Notes: generated from the sequence alone by a model not told the origin. A DNA stretch of 64,000 nucleotides from Chryseobacterium sp. 52 (GCF_002754245.1 NZ_PEEX01000001.1:3948001-4012000), one strand, 5' to 3'; numbered from the stretch's first letter, positions 28,170-36,454 are shown. Numbers and translations are program-made.

Positions 28170-29102
28170 CTATGATAACTTCGGTAAAACCTCAACGATT
28201 TTATCACGCAATCCTTCATGTTGTTTTGGAAGCTTTAAATTGGTTCCTAATTCTTCCAAAGGCTCATCTACAGTGAATCCCGGATTATCAGTTGCAATTT
28301 CGAACAATACCCCACCCGGCTCACGGAAATATAATGAGTAGAAATAATCCCTATCGATTTTCGGAGTAATACTTAAACCTGCAGACATTACTTTTTCACG
28401 ATATTCCATCAAAATATGATCGTCTTTTACCCGGAATGCAATATGGTGATTGGTTCCCGCGGCATTTCTTCCTGCAGGCATTTTATTATTTTCGATGATA
28501 TCAATTGTATTTGCCGTTTCAATAGCATCGGTTACAAAACGGTATCTTTCATTTTCCTGTTTCTGAAGATTGTATCCTAAAATATCAGTCAATACTTTGA
28601 TCGTAGGATCTGCTTTTTTCAAGGTTAAAGTCACATTATAGAACCCTTTTAAAGCATTTTCATCTTTGATATCGTCTATGGTCCAGACTTTTCTTTTATC
28701 TTCCGTTGAAGGTTCAATGAACTGCAACTGTAAACCGTCCGGATCTTTAAAAGAGATCATCTTTTCTCCAAAAATTTCTCCTTCCTCTATTGAGACATGA
28801 TTTTTCTGTAAATGATGTTTCCAGAATTCGAGACTTCCTTTGGGCACAGAATAACCGATATGAGTAGCCAATCCACTTCCGTTGGTTCCAGGCCCTATTC
28901 CTTCCCAGGGAAAGAATGTAAGAATGGTTCCCGGTGTTCCTGTTTCGTTTCCGAAATAGAAATGGTAGGTTCCGGGATCATCAAAATTGACCGTTTTTTT
29001 CACTAATCTCAATCCCAAAACCTGGGTATAAAAGTCTAAATTTCTTTTTGCATTGTTGGCAATTGCTGTAATATGGTGCAATCCTAAAATTCTATTTTCC
29101 AT
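28170..29102 (-). CDS. Ring-cleaving dioxygenase, VOC family (paralogue)
   Basis: A 310-residue second copy of the MhqO-like enzyme. It starts ILGLHHITAIANNAKRNLDFYTQVLGLRLVKKTVNF and contains GTNHHIAFRVKDD and FREPGGVLFEIATDNPGF, the same metal-ligand contexts as the gene at 26711. The second module has lost the HH pair seen in the other copy (ALKGFYNVTLTLKK in place of IKGIHHVEIWL), consistent with a single functional metal site. Its promoter shares a dyad and spacing with the pirin gene. Confidence 0.9.
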   Translation of the reverse strand: MENRILGLHHITAIANNAKRNLDFYTQVLGLRLVKKTVNFDDPGTYHFYFGNETGTPGTILTFFPWEGIGPGTNGSGLATHIGYSVPKGSLEFWKHHLQKNHVSIEEGEIFGEKMISFKDPDGLQLQFIEPSTEDKRKVWTIDDIKDENALKGFYNVTLTLKKADPTIKVLTDILGYNLQKQENERYRFVTDAIETANTIDIIENNKMPAGRNAAGTNHHIAFRVKDDHILMEYREKVMSAGLSITPKIDRDYFYSLYFREPGGVLFEIATDNPGFTVDEPLEELGTNLKLPKQHEGLRDKIVEVLPKLS

Positions 29103-29119
29103 GTCGTTTTATTTTGATG

Positions 29120-29169
29120 CTAAATTACTGCGACCGGAAATGCTGGACATTTAACTAGTTTAATAAATG
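29120..29169 (-). promoter_or_regulatory. Dioxygenase promoter with the shared dyad operator
   Basis: -7 box TAATTTAG (29120-29127, one mismatch to TAnnTTTG) and the 22-bp dyad at 29148-29169, identical in sequence to the one at 22008-22029. The distance from its AACTAGTT core to the -7 box is 25 bases, the same as in the pirin promoter. Confidence 0.65.
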
Positions 29170-29372
29170 ATATTGTACACAAAATACTAGACCCTAAAAT
29201 TCTTCTCATCTGTCACTGATTTAATATTTCCAAAAGAATTAAACCTTATCCTTTCAAATAATAACTAAACTTAATACAATTCAACATACTGAAAATCAAT
29301 TAAATAAAATGTAATTTAAAATTATTTTTCAAAAAGTCTATTATTCTAGTGGACTAATAAAAATATATGCCT

Positions 29373-29380
29373 TATATTTG
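29373..29380 (+). promoter_or_regulatory. -7 box of the methionine operon leader
   Basis: TATATTTG is a perfect TAnnTTTG element 27 bases before the leader ATG at 29408. No clear TTG is seen at -33. Confidence 0.6.
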
Positions 29381-29407
29381 CAACCGTATTCAGGAAAAGA
29401 AAATAAA

Positions 29408-29506
29408 ATGAAACAAGGATTTAAACATCAGTCATTTAATAAACAGACCATCAAAACTATGATGATGTATAACTGTATGCCTGTGCATCAGAAATCCCGT
29501 GGCTGA
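29408..29506 (+). CDS. Met-codon leader peptide of the metNIQ operon
   Basis: A 32-codon ORF, ATG at 29408 and TGA at 29504-29506, ends in the sequence KTMMMYNCMPVHQKSRG. Three consecutive Met codons occur at positions 18-20 and another at 24, against a background of ordinary codons before that. An intrinsic terminator follows 27 bases after its stop and the downstream genes encode a methionine ABC importer. It is therefore best read as a regulatory leader whose translation reports charged tRNA-Met, not as a functional protein. It has no sequence relation to known leaders that I can recall. Confidence 0.75.
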   Translation: MKQGFKHQSFNKQTIKTMMMYNCMPVHQKSRG

Positions 29507-29560
29507 CCTTACTTTTATATCACATATTTCTAAAGGCCTTACCACGTTGTAGGGCCTTTT
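29498..29560 (+). terminator. Transcription attenuator of the methionine operon
   Basis: Terminator helix: AAAGGCC-T-TAC (29532/3-29542) pairs with GTA-G-GGCCTTT (29549-29559), followed by TTTTTATTTT. A competing antiterminator uses CGTGG (29498-29502) with CCACG (29542-29546) and CCTT (29507-29510) with AAGG (29533-29536). The two cannot coexist. The antiterminator left strand overlaps the end and stop codon of the leader ORF, so a ribosome that reaches the stop blocks it and termination follows; one stalled at the Met codons leaves it free. Confidence 0.75.
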
Positions 29561-29593
29561 TATTTTAACATACATCACACAAAAACATATACA

Positions 29594-30589
29594 ATGAGCA
29601 GTACAAAAAACAGCTGGCTGGTTCCGGTTGCATTTATCAATATTTACGTGATCTGGGGAATTACATTTCTGGCTATTTCATTTGGTCTTAAAGGATTTCC
29701 TCCTTTTATTCTTTCCGGTTTCCGGTTTCTGGCGGCTGGTCTTCTGATGATTGGCTGGTTGCTGGCAAAAGGAGAGAAAATAGGTACTTTAACTAACTGG
29801 AGAAAAAATGCAATCACCGGGATACTCATTCTTACCGGAGGAACGGGTCTTGTTGCCTGGGGTGAACAGTATGTAACAGCTTCCGAGGCGGCAATTGCCA
29901 TTGCTACAGGTCCGTTCTGGTTCATTGCTATTGATAAAAAAAACTGGAGGTATTATTTCTCTGATAAATTTATTCCGATAGGACTTATTATTGGGTTTCT
30001 AGGGTTGATATTATTCCTGAACGGAAGCGTTTCAAGCGCGCATCATGCAGCTGCAGACGGAAAACTGCGTATCACAGCATTTATCGTTCTGGCATTAAGT
30101 TCCGTGGCCTGGGTTTTAGGGTCTTTGTATTCAAAGAAGAATCCGGCCTCTCAATCCACATTCATGAATATTGCACAGCAGCTTATCACAGCGGGAATTG
30201 CAGCTTTTATCATTGCATCTTTCAGAAAAGAATGGCATGGTTTTTCATTCTCCAATGTTCCGGTATCAGCTTGGGCGGGTGTATTGTTTTTAGTGTTCTT
30301 CGGATCGATTGTCGCTTATTTATCTTATATATGGCTGCTTTCTGTAAAACCGGCTGCTTTGGTAAGCACCCACACCTACATCAACCCCATTGTTACGGTA
30401 TTTGCAGGCTGGATTGTAGCCGGGCAAACGATTAACGGAGGTCAGCTGTATGGACTATCAGTCATATTAGTCGGTGTTCTTCTCACCAATGTCACTAAAT
30501 ATTTCAGGCTGTCGAAACGGTCAAAAGTCAAAATAAGAAGGCTCAAACGATTTGTCAATAAAACGGTAAGACCATATCAGCCTATTTAA
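29594..30589 (+). CDS. EamA/DMT family transporter
   Basis: A 331-residue drug/metabolite transporter with ten hydrophobic helices formed by two EamA repeats (first repeat about 12-140, second about 160-305). Typical elements are the YVIWGITFLAISFGLKGFPPF start and the ALVSTHTYINPIVTVFAGWIVAGQTI end of the second repeat. A basic tail (RLSKRSKVKIRRLKRFVNK) is cytosolic. It is the first gene behind the Met leader and attenuator and is followed after 20 bases by metN, so it should be produced when methionine is short. Substrate is unknown; a sulfur compound or amino acid is an inference from context. Confidence 0.87.
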   Translation: MSSTKNSWLVPVAFINIYVIWGITFLAISFGLKGFPPFILSGFRFLAAGLLMIGWLLAKGEKIGTLTNWRKNAITGILILTGGTGLVAWGEQYVTASEAAIAIATGPFWFIAIDKKNWRYYFSDKFIPIGLIIGFLGLILFLNGSVSSAHHAAADGKLRITAFIVLALSSVAWVLGSLYSKKNPASQSTFMNIAQQLITAGIAAFIIASFRKEWHGFSFSNVPVSAWAGVLFLVFFGSIVAYLSYIWLLSVKPAALVSTHTYINPIVTVFAGWIVAGQTINGGQLYGLSVILVGVLLTNVTKYFRLSKRSKVKIRRLKRFVNKTVRPYQPI

Positions 30590-30609
30590 ATTAAAACTAT
30601 ACATTCAAA

Positions 30610-31638
30610 ATGATAGAAATCAAAAACATTTCAAAAACATTTCATCAAAAAAAGCAGTCTTTCAAAGCACTGGATCAGGTAAGTCTCCGTGTGGAAAAAG
30701 GAGATATTGTAGGGATTATAGGGTTTTCCGGAGCGGGGAAAAGTACACTGATCCGTACGGTAAATCTTCTGGAGAGACCAGATGAAGGCCAGATTATTAT
30801 TAACGGAAAGGATTTCATTAAGCTAAGCTCAAAACAGCTGGCGGATGAGCGAAAAAAAATAGGAATGATCTTCCAGCATTTTAATCTGCTTTCATCGAGA
30901 ACTGTTTTTGATAATGTAGCCCTTCCTTTGGAACTGGATCACGTCAGCAAAGACGAAATCAATAAAAAAGTAAATGAACTGCTGAAAATCGTAGGACTGG
31001 AAGATAAAGCGAATGATTATCCCAAAAGTCTTTCGGGCGGACAAAAACAGAGAGTCGCTATTGCAAGGGCACTGGCCAATGATCCTTACCTTCTTCTCTG
31101 CGACGAAGCAACCAGCGCACTGGATCCGGCAACGACCCAATCGATTTTGCAACTTCTAAGAGATATCAATCAAAGGCTTGGCATTACGATTCTGCTCATC
31201 ACCCACGAAATGGAAGTTATCAAAGCGGTCTGCAATCATGTTGCCGTTATCGACAAAGGAAAACTTCTGGCAAAAGGAACGTTAAGCGAGATCATCTCAG
31301 ATAAAAAAAATCCGGTGATCCGACAATTTATAAATTCAGATATCATGACTATCCCTCAGGAACTCAATAAAAAACTACAGAAAGAACCACAAGACGGTTT
31401 ATTTCCGCTTGTTGAAATAGAACTTAATGAAAACATCAGTGTTGAAAAGCTACTTTCAACTCTTTATGATCAATATAAAATACCTTACAGACTTCTGAAA
31501 GCTGATGTAGAATATCTCGGCAGCTCAAACTTCGGGAAACTGCTCCTTCAGCTACAGGGGGAAACTGAGGAAAACCAGAAGGCTCTCTATTATTTAAACC
31601 AGAATAAAATTCAAAATACAGTAAAAGGATATGCTTAG
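30610..31638 (+). CDS. metN: Methionine ABC transporter ATP-binding protein MetN
   Basis: ATPase subunit of the MetNIQ D/L-methionine importer, 342 residues. Walker A is GFSGAGKST (about 37-45), the signature LSGGQKQRVAIARAL (about 138-152) and Walker B YLLLCDEATSALD (about 157-169). The C-terminal ~80 residues form a NIL-type ACT-like domain (LFPLVEIELNENISVEKLLSTL...) that in E. coli binds methionine and inhibits transport. The 3' end overlaps metI by 8 bases. Confidence 0.95.
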   Translation: MIEIKNISKTFHQKKQSFKALDQVSLRVEKGDIVGIIGFSGAGKSTLIRTVNLLERPDEGQIIINGKDFIKLSSKQLADERKKIGMIFQHFNLLSSRTVFDNVALPLELDHVSKDEINKKVNELLKIVGLEDKANDYPKSLSGGQKQRVAIARALANDPYLLLCDEATSALDPATTQSILQLLRDINQRLGITILLITHEMEVIKAVCNHVAVIDKGKLLAKGTLSEIISDKKNPVIRQFINSDIMTIPQELNKKLQKEPQDGLFPLVEIELNENISVEKLLSTLYDQYKIPYRLLKADVEYLGSSNFGKLLLQLQGETEENQKALYYLNQNKIQNTVKGYA

Positions 31639-32287
31639 TGATTCGGTAATTGCGCTTTTGTCAAAAGGGCTTTGGGAAACGGTTTATATGACGTTTGTTT
31701 CAGGTTTTTTCGGATTTGTTCTGGGACTTCCGGTTGGTATTCTTCTGTTTTTAACCAGAAAAGGTCAGCTTTTGGAAAATAAAATCTATTATAGAGTCAT
31801 CTCTATTCTGGTTAATATTTTCCGTTCTATTCCTTTTATTATTTTAATTGTCTGGATGATTCCTTTCACACGAGTGATTATAGGAACTTCGATTGGGATG
31901 AATGCTGCATTGGTTCCCCTGAGTGTTGGGGCAGCTCCGTTTATCGCCAGACTGGTGGAAAACAGTCTTCTTGAAGTTCCTCACGGTCTGATTGAAACAG
32001 CCAGGGCTTTAGGAGCTTCGCCTTTACAAATTATACAAAAAGTTCTTCTTCCTGAAGCACTTCCTTCACTGATCAACAATGCAGCGATCACTTTGATCAC
32101 TTTGGTGGGCTATTCTGCAATGGGTGGTGCATTGGGAGCCGGAGGACTGGGACAGATAGGATATCAATACGGTTACATTGGCTATGATGCTGTAATTATG
32201 AATGTTGTATTGGTTCTGCTGGTTGCTTTGGTATTTATCATTCAGTTTTTGGGAGACCGGTTAGCAAAGAAATTTGATCACCGGTAA
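31631..32287 (+). CDS. metI: Methionine ABC transporter permease MetI
   Basis: Membrane permease of 218 residues with about five transmembrane helices. It has the EAA coupling motif (IETARALGASPLQIIQKVLLPEALP, about 119-143) that contacts MetN. It overlaps metN by 8 bases, which indicates translational coupling, and metQ follows after a 99-base gap. Confidence 0.95.
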   Translation: MLSDSVIALLSKGLWETVYMTFVSGFFGFVLGLPVGILLFLTRKGQLLENKIYYRVISILVNIFRSIPFIILIVWMIPFTRVIIGTSIGMNAALVPLSVGAAPFIARLVENSLLEVPHGLIETARALGASPLQIIQKVLLPEALPSLINNAAITLITLVGYSAMGGALGAGGLGQIGYQYGYIGYDAVIMNVVLVLLVALVFIIQFLGDRLAKKFDHR

Positions 32288-32386
32288 ATGAAAGAACAGA
32301 AAGGTTAAAAGTAAATCCATAAACATTTAATTCAAATTACTCATGGCTGAAATAGTCAAAGCCAAATTTTAACAACAAAAATTCTA

Positions 32387-33193
32387 ATGAAAAATATAAA
32401 AATCATAAGCGTTTTAACCGCAGGACTTCTGATATTCACGGCATGTTCCAAAAAGAAAAATGACCCCAATCATATCGTGGTGGGAATTACTTACGGTCCT
32501 GAACTTGAAATTGCCGAGACTGCAAAAAAAGTAGCTAAGGAAAAGTATAATCTTGATGTGGAGCTGATCCCGTTCAACGATTATGTGGTTCCCAATGAAG
32601 CTTTGAACAATGGAGATATTGAAGCGAATGCTTTTCAGCATGTTCCTTATCTGAATGAGCAGTCGAAACAGAGAGGCTACAAACTGGCTGTAGTGGGAAA
32701 TACTTTTGTTTACCCTATCGTTGCGTATTCAAAAAAGATCAGGAATATCAGTCAGCTTCAAAACGGAAGTACAATTGTTATCCCCAATGATCCTACAAAC
32801 GAAGGCCGATCACTACTCCTGCTTCAGAAAAACGGACTTTTAAAGTTAAAAGAAGGGATCGGTCTTCTTCCTAAAGTCACAGATATTACTGACAACCCAA
32901 AACAGTTGAAAATTCTTGAAATTGAAGCTCCGCAACTTCCGAGAGTTCTGGACGATAAAGAAGTGGTCATTGCCATTATCAATAATAATTTTGCATCACA
33001 GGCAGGACTAAATGCCGATAAGCAAGGGGTTTTAAAAGAAGATAAAGATTCTCCTTATGTCAATGTTATCGTTTCAACGCATGACAATAAAAATTCAGAA
33101 AAAGTCAAAAACTTTGTAAAAGCCTATCAGTCTGATGAAGTGGTAAAAAAAGCTGAAAAGATCTTTAAAGGAGGTGCAGTAAAGGGATGGTAA
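32387..33193 (+). CDS. metQ: Methionine-binding lipoprotein MetQ
   Basis: Substrate-binding lipoprotein of the NlpA/MetQ family, 268 residues. The signal peptide ends in the lipobox FTAC (Cys at residue 20), so the protein is anchored on the cytoplasmic membrane. The body has the family segments VVGITYGPELEIAETAKKVAKEKY, NDYVVPNEALNNGDIEANAFQH and IPNDPTNEGRSLLLLQ. Last gene of the operon; no obvious terminator follows. Confidence 0.94.
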   Translation: MKNIKIISVLTAGLLIFTACSKKKNDPNHIVVGITYGPELEIAETAKKVAKEKYNLDVELIPFNDYVVPNEALNNGDIEANAFQHVPYLNEQSKQRGYKLAVVGNTFVYPIVAYSKKIRNISQLQNGSTIVIPNDPTNEGRSLLLLQKNGLLKLKEGIGLLPKVTDITDNPKQLKILEIEAPQLPRVLDDKEVVIAIINNNFASQAGLNADKQGVLKEDKDSPYVNVIVSTHDNKNSEKVKNFVKAYQSDEVVKKAEKIFKGGAVKGW

Positions 33194-33487
33194 GAGCATA
33201 CCGATGAGTTTGTTGCGGGTTTCGGAGAGGTCAGAATCCGAATATGATTTATATTTCTGATAAGAGACCCGAAAATGGCTGCTTCAAGAGCTTCAGTCAC
33301 CGGATATTTGTCCTTCATTCAATATTTGTGGGATTTCATTCACAGCCTCAAACTTTAGAACACGAAACCCGTATCCCGCAACTCTAAAACCCTAAAACCA
33401 ACTGTTTATTGATTAAAATTTATTTTCTCAATTTGAGATAATAAAAAATTTACTTACTTTTGTTGTTAATCAATAAAAAGGCATTTT
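33194..33487. other. Gene-free spacer with degenerate short repeats and the bglX promoter
   Basis: No gene seen. The first part contains GCGGGTTTCGG and, further on, CACGAAACCCGTATCCCGCAA plus CTAAAACCCTAAAACC, degenerate CGAAACCCG-type repeats common between genes in this genus. The end holds the GH3 promoter. Confidence 0.5.
33432..33462 (+). promoter_or_regulatory. Promoter of the GH3 beta-glucosidase gene
   Basis: TTTG at 33432-33435 and TACTTTTG (perfect TAnnTTTG) at 33455-33462, spacing 19, an ideal Bacteroidota sigma-ABfr-type promoter. The ATG is 25 bases downstream. Confidence 0.75.
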
Positions 33488-35749
33488 ATGTTAAAGAAAA
33501 CCGCCATTGTAAGTTTATTCACTTTAATTGCTGCTTCATATATGGCTCAGACTCATACTCAACCTGTTTATTTAGATGAATCAAAACCTGTAGAGCAGCG
33601 TATTCAGGATGCTCTTTCCAGAATGACCATGGAAGAAAAAGTGGCTATGCTTCATGCCCAGTCAAAATTCAGTTCGCCGGGTGTTCCAAGATTGGGAATT
33701 CCGGAATTCTGGACTACAGACGGTCCTCACGGAGTACGCCCGGAAGTGATGTGGGATGAATGGGACCAGGCGGGATGGACCAATGACTCTATTATTGCCT
33801 ACCCTGCCCTTACGGCTCTTTCTGCAACATGGAACAAAAAAATGTCCTGGAATTACGGAAAAGCTTTAGGTGAAGAAGCCCGCTACAGAAAAAAAGATAT
33901 TCTTCTGGGACCCGGCGTTAATATTTACAGAACGCCTCTGAACGGGAGAAATTTCGAATATATGGGTGAAGACCCTTACCTCACTTCAAAAATGGTAGTC
34001 CCTTATATCAAAGGGGTACAATCTAATGGGGTAGCTACTTCTGTGAAGCATTTTGCTTTAAATAATCAGGAAATGTTCCGCCATACAAGTAACGTCAATA
34101 TTGATGACAGAACGCTTTATGAAATCTATCTTCCGCCTTTCAAAGCAGCTGTGACTGAAGGAGATTCCTGGACGATCATGGGTGCTTACGATATGTACAA
34201 AAATCAGTATGCCAGCCAGAACCAATATCTTTTAAATGACATTCTTAAAAAAGAATGGGGCTACAAAGGCGTTGTTGTATCTGACTGGGGCGCAGTAAAC
34301 AATACGGAACAGGCCATTCACAACGGATTGGATCTTGAATTCGGGAGCTGGACGAACGGGCTTTCTGCGGGAACTAAAAATGCTTATGATAACTATTATT
34401 TGGCAAAACCTTATTTAGATCTTATTAAAGCCGGAAAAGTTGGAACGCAGGAACTTGACGACAAAGTGACAAGACTGCTTCGTCTGGCATATAAAACCAC
34501 GATGAACAGGAACAAACCTTTCGGAAATATTGCTTCTGAAGAGCATAAAGCTGTCGCCAAAGAGATTGGAGAAGAAGGAATTGTATTGTTGAAAAATCAG
34601 GGAAATGTTCTTCCTCTTGACATTAATAAGGCTAAAAAAATTGCGGTTATTGGTGAAAATGCCATCAAAATCATGACCGTTGGCGGTGGATCTTCCTCTT
34701 TAAAGGTAAAATATGAAACGCTTCCATTAGACGGTATTAAAACCCGGTTTGGAAAACAGGCTGATGTACAGTATGCAAGAGGTTATGTAGGAGATATCGG
34801 TGGAGAATACAATGGGGTAAAATCCGGACAAAACTTAAAAGATGACCGCTCAGCAGCTGAATTACTCAATGAAGCTGTAGAATTAGCTAAAAAATCTGAC
34901 TATGTTATTTTTGTTGGCGGACTGAATAAATCAGATTTCCAGGACAGTGAAGGTAATGACAGAAAAAGCTACGGACTCCCTTACAATCAGGACAATGTGA
35001 TTTCTGCATTAGCAAAAGCGAATAAAAACCTTGCGGTTGTTTTAGTTTCCGGAAATGCTGTGGCAATGCCGTGGATCAAGGAGGTACCGTCTGTTCTACA
35101 GTCGTGGTATCTTGGTTCTGAGGCTGGAAATTCTATTGCTTCTGTATTGGCAGGTGATGCGAATCCTTCAGGAAAACTTCCGTTTACATTCCCAATGAAG
35201 CTGGAAGATAATTCAGCACACCAATTGGGTGAATATCCGGGCCAGAAAGACGAACTGGCAGCCGGAAAAGGAAAAGATCAGAAAAACCCGATCAATATTA
35301 CGTATAACGAAGGTATTTTTGTAGGTTACCGCTGGCATGACACGAAGAAAATTAAACCTCTCTTCAGTTTCGGACATGGATTAAGCTATACAACTTTTGA
35401 GTTTGGAAAGGCTAAAGCTGATAAAACAGTGATGTCTCCGGACGATAAGATCACGTTTACCGTGACGGTAAAAAATACAGGAAAGAAAGCGGGTGCCGAA
35501 GTGGCACAGTTGTATATCAGCGATATCAAAGCTTCTGTCCCTCGTCCTGCAAAGGAGCTGAAAGGTTTTGAAAAAGTATTTCTGAATCCTGGTGAGCAGA
35601 AAGAAGTGACTTTCACCATTGATAAAACAGCGCTAAGCTATTTTGATGCTGACAAACATGATTGGGTTGCTGAACCTGGTGATTTTGAAGCAGAAATTGG
35701 AAATTCTTCGGATGCGATTAAGACGAAGGTGAAGTTTACGTTGAAGTAA
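33488..35749 (+). CDS. bglX: Exported GH3 beta-glucosidase
   Basis: A 753-residue glycoside hydrolase of family 3 with a signal peptide (1-20, ending SYMAQ). Domain order: GH3 N-terminal TIM barrel with the catalytic nucleophile Asp266 in VVSDWGAVN and the KHFALNNQE substrate-binding segment; GH3 C-terminal sandwich domain (about 360-600) with VIGENA and SGNAVAMPW; fibronectin-III-like C-terminal domain (about 650-745, GAEVAQLYI, RPAKELKGFEKV). This arrangement matches the periplasmic BglX enzymes that release glucose from beta-linked oligosaccharides. A good promoter and a terminator show it is monocistronic. Confidence 0.93.
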   Translation: MLKKTAIVSLFTLIAASYMAQTHTQPVYLDESKPVEQRIQDALSRMTMEEKVAMLHAQSKFSSPGVPRLGIPEFWTTDGPHGVRPEVMWDEWDQAGWTNDSIIAYPALTALSATWNKKMSWNYGKALGEEARYRKKDILLGPGVNIYRTPLNGRNFEYMGEDPYLTSKMVVPYIKGVQSNGVATSVKHFALNNQEMFRHTSNVNIDDRTLYEIYLPPFKAAVTEGDSWTIMGAYDMYKNQYASQNQYLLNDILKKEWGYKGVVVSDWGAVNNTEQAIHNGLDLEFGSWTNGLSAGTKNAYDNYYLAKPYLDLIKAGKVGTQELDDKVTRLLRLAYKTTMNRNKPFGNIASEEHKAVAKEIGEEGIVLLKNQGNVLPLDINKAKKIAVIGENAIKIMTVGGGSSSLKVKYETLPLDGIKTRFGKQADVQYARGYVGDIGGEYNGVKSGQNLKDDRSAAELLNEAVELAKKSDYVIFVGGLNKSDFQDSEGNDRKSYGLPYNQDNVISALAKANKNLAVVLVSGNAVAMPWIKEVPSVLQSWYLGSEAGNSIASVLAGDANPSGKLPFTFPMKLEDNSAHQLGEYPGQKDELAAGKGKDQKNPINITYNEGIFVGYRWHDTKKIKPLFSFGHGLSYTTFEFGKAKADKTVMSPDDKITFTVTVKNTGKKAGAEVAQLYISDIKASVPRPAKELKGFEKVFLNPGEQKEVTFTIDKTALSYFDADKHDWVAEPGDFEAEIGNSSDAIKTKVKFTLK

Positions 35750-35773
35750 TTATGATTAATATATTTAAATATC

Positions 35774-35799
35774 AAAGCAGGTTCTACGGGATCTGCTTT
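35774..35799 (+). terminator. Terminator of bglX
   Basis: AAAGCAG pairs with CTGCTTT across a 12-base loop; TTATTTAAT follows. Confidence 0.75.
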
Positions 35800-35810
35800 T
35801 TATTTAATAT

Positions 35811-36012
35811 GTTCTTTTGTCTTGAAACAAAAGAACCAAAAATTCAAGACTTAGAACCTTCTGCTAAAAATGAAATATGTTCTCTAAAAACTCTAAACTC
35901 GTGCGGAAGCATTGTATGTTGAGAATCTAATTTTGTCCCGCACTCAGACAGAAGAGTTTTTTTAACGTTCACAGAATTCATTTTCTTAACGCTCCAGTTT
36001 CTTAGGTCATTT
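35811..36012. repeat. Diverged copy of the structured repeat
   Basis: Same order of elements as the units at 22.1-23.3 kb: the CTTTTGTCTTGAAACAAAAG palindrome (35814 on), GTCTTGAA/TTCAAGAC, then the long hairpin. Its stems are kept while the bases differ: AAAACTCT (35887-35894) with AGAGTTTT (35953-35960), GTGCGG (35901-35906) with CCGCAC (35938-35943), and outer AAAATGAA with TTCATTTT. The tandem spacer is absent. Confidence 0.85.
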
Positions 36013-36058
36013 GGAAGTCACCCTTGGTCAAATAAAGGTGTTATTTGGTTACAATAAT

Positions 36059-36454
36059 TTAATTTTTTCCAGCTTCTTTTTTATACTCAATTCCTTCATC
36101 AGCATTGATTTCAATGGTAATTTTTTTACCCTTTTTATAAATAGGGCAGGAAACGCGCATCAGAAACTTTTCAGCTGCTTCAGGGGACAAAGGTTCTTCT
36201 ATTGGATTATTTTCGTTATCATAAAACTTATCAAATGTAACTCGATTTTTGTCTAGCCTCCAATTGCCACTTCCTTCATACATCAATGCATTTCCATTAA
36301 ATATTTTATGAATGTACAAATCATCTTCTAAAATCAACGAATCAGTAATTTGATTCACTTGAAAGGAATATCTGCCAATCAAATCTTCCTTGTCCGGAGA
36401 GCAGCTCATGACAATTAATACAAAAAACAGATAGAAAACTTTATTATTCTTCAT
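36059..36454 (-). CDS. Putative lipoprotein
   Basis: A 131-residue secreted protein whose signal peptide ends in the lipobox VMSC (Cys at residue 18). The mature part (PDKEDLIGRYSFQVNQITDSL, YIHKIFNGNALMYEGSGNWRL) looks like a small lipocalin-like or META-type beta-barrel of the sort found in many uncharacterised Flavobacteriia lipoproteins: IGRYxF, GNAxxYEGxGxWxL. No catalytic motif. Monocistronic, followed on its 3' side by the structured repeat copy. Confidence 0.72.
   Translation of the reverse strand: MKNNKVFYLFFVLIVMSCSPDKEDLIGRYSFQVNQITDSLILEDDLYIHKIFNGNALMYEGSGNWRLDKNRVTFDKFYDNENNPIEEPLSPEAAEKFLMRVSCPIYKKGKKITIEINADEGIEYKKEAGKN

Noticed and set aside
29385..29593. SAM riboswitch before the methionine operon
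   Set aside because: No SAM-I type core (P1-P4 with kink-turn) could be drawn; the Met-codon leader plus attenuator explains the region better.
33127..33318. 63-codon minus-strand ORF after metQ
   Set aside because: It overlaps the end of metQ, has no promoter or family and lies in degenerate intergenic repeat text.
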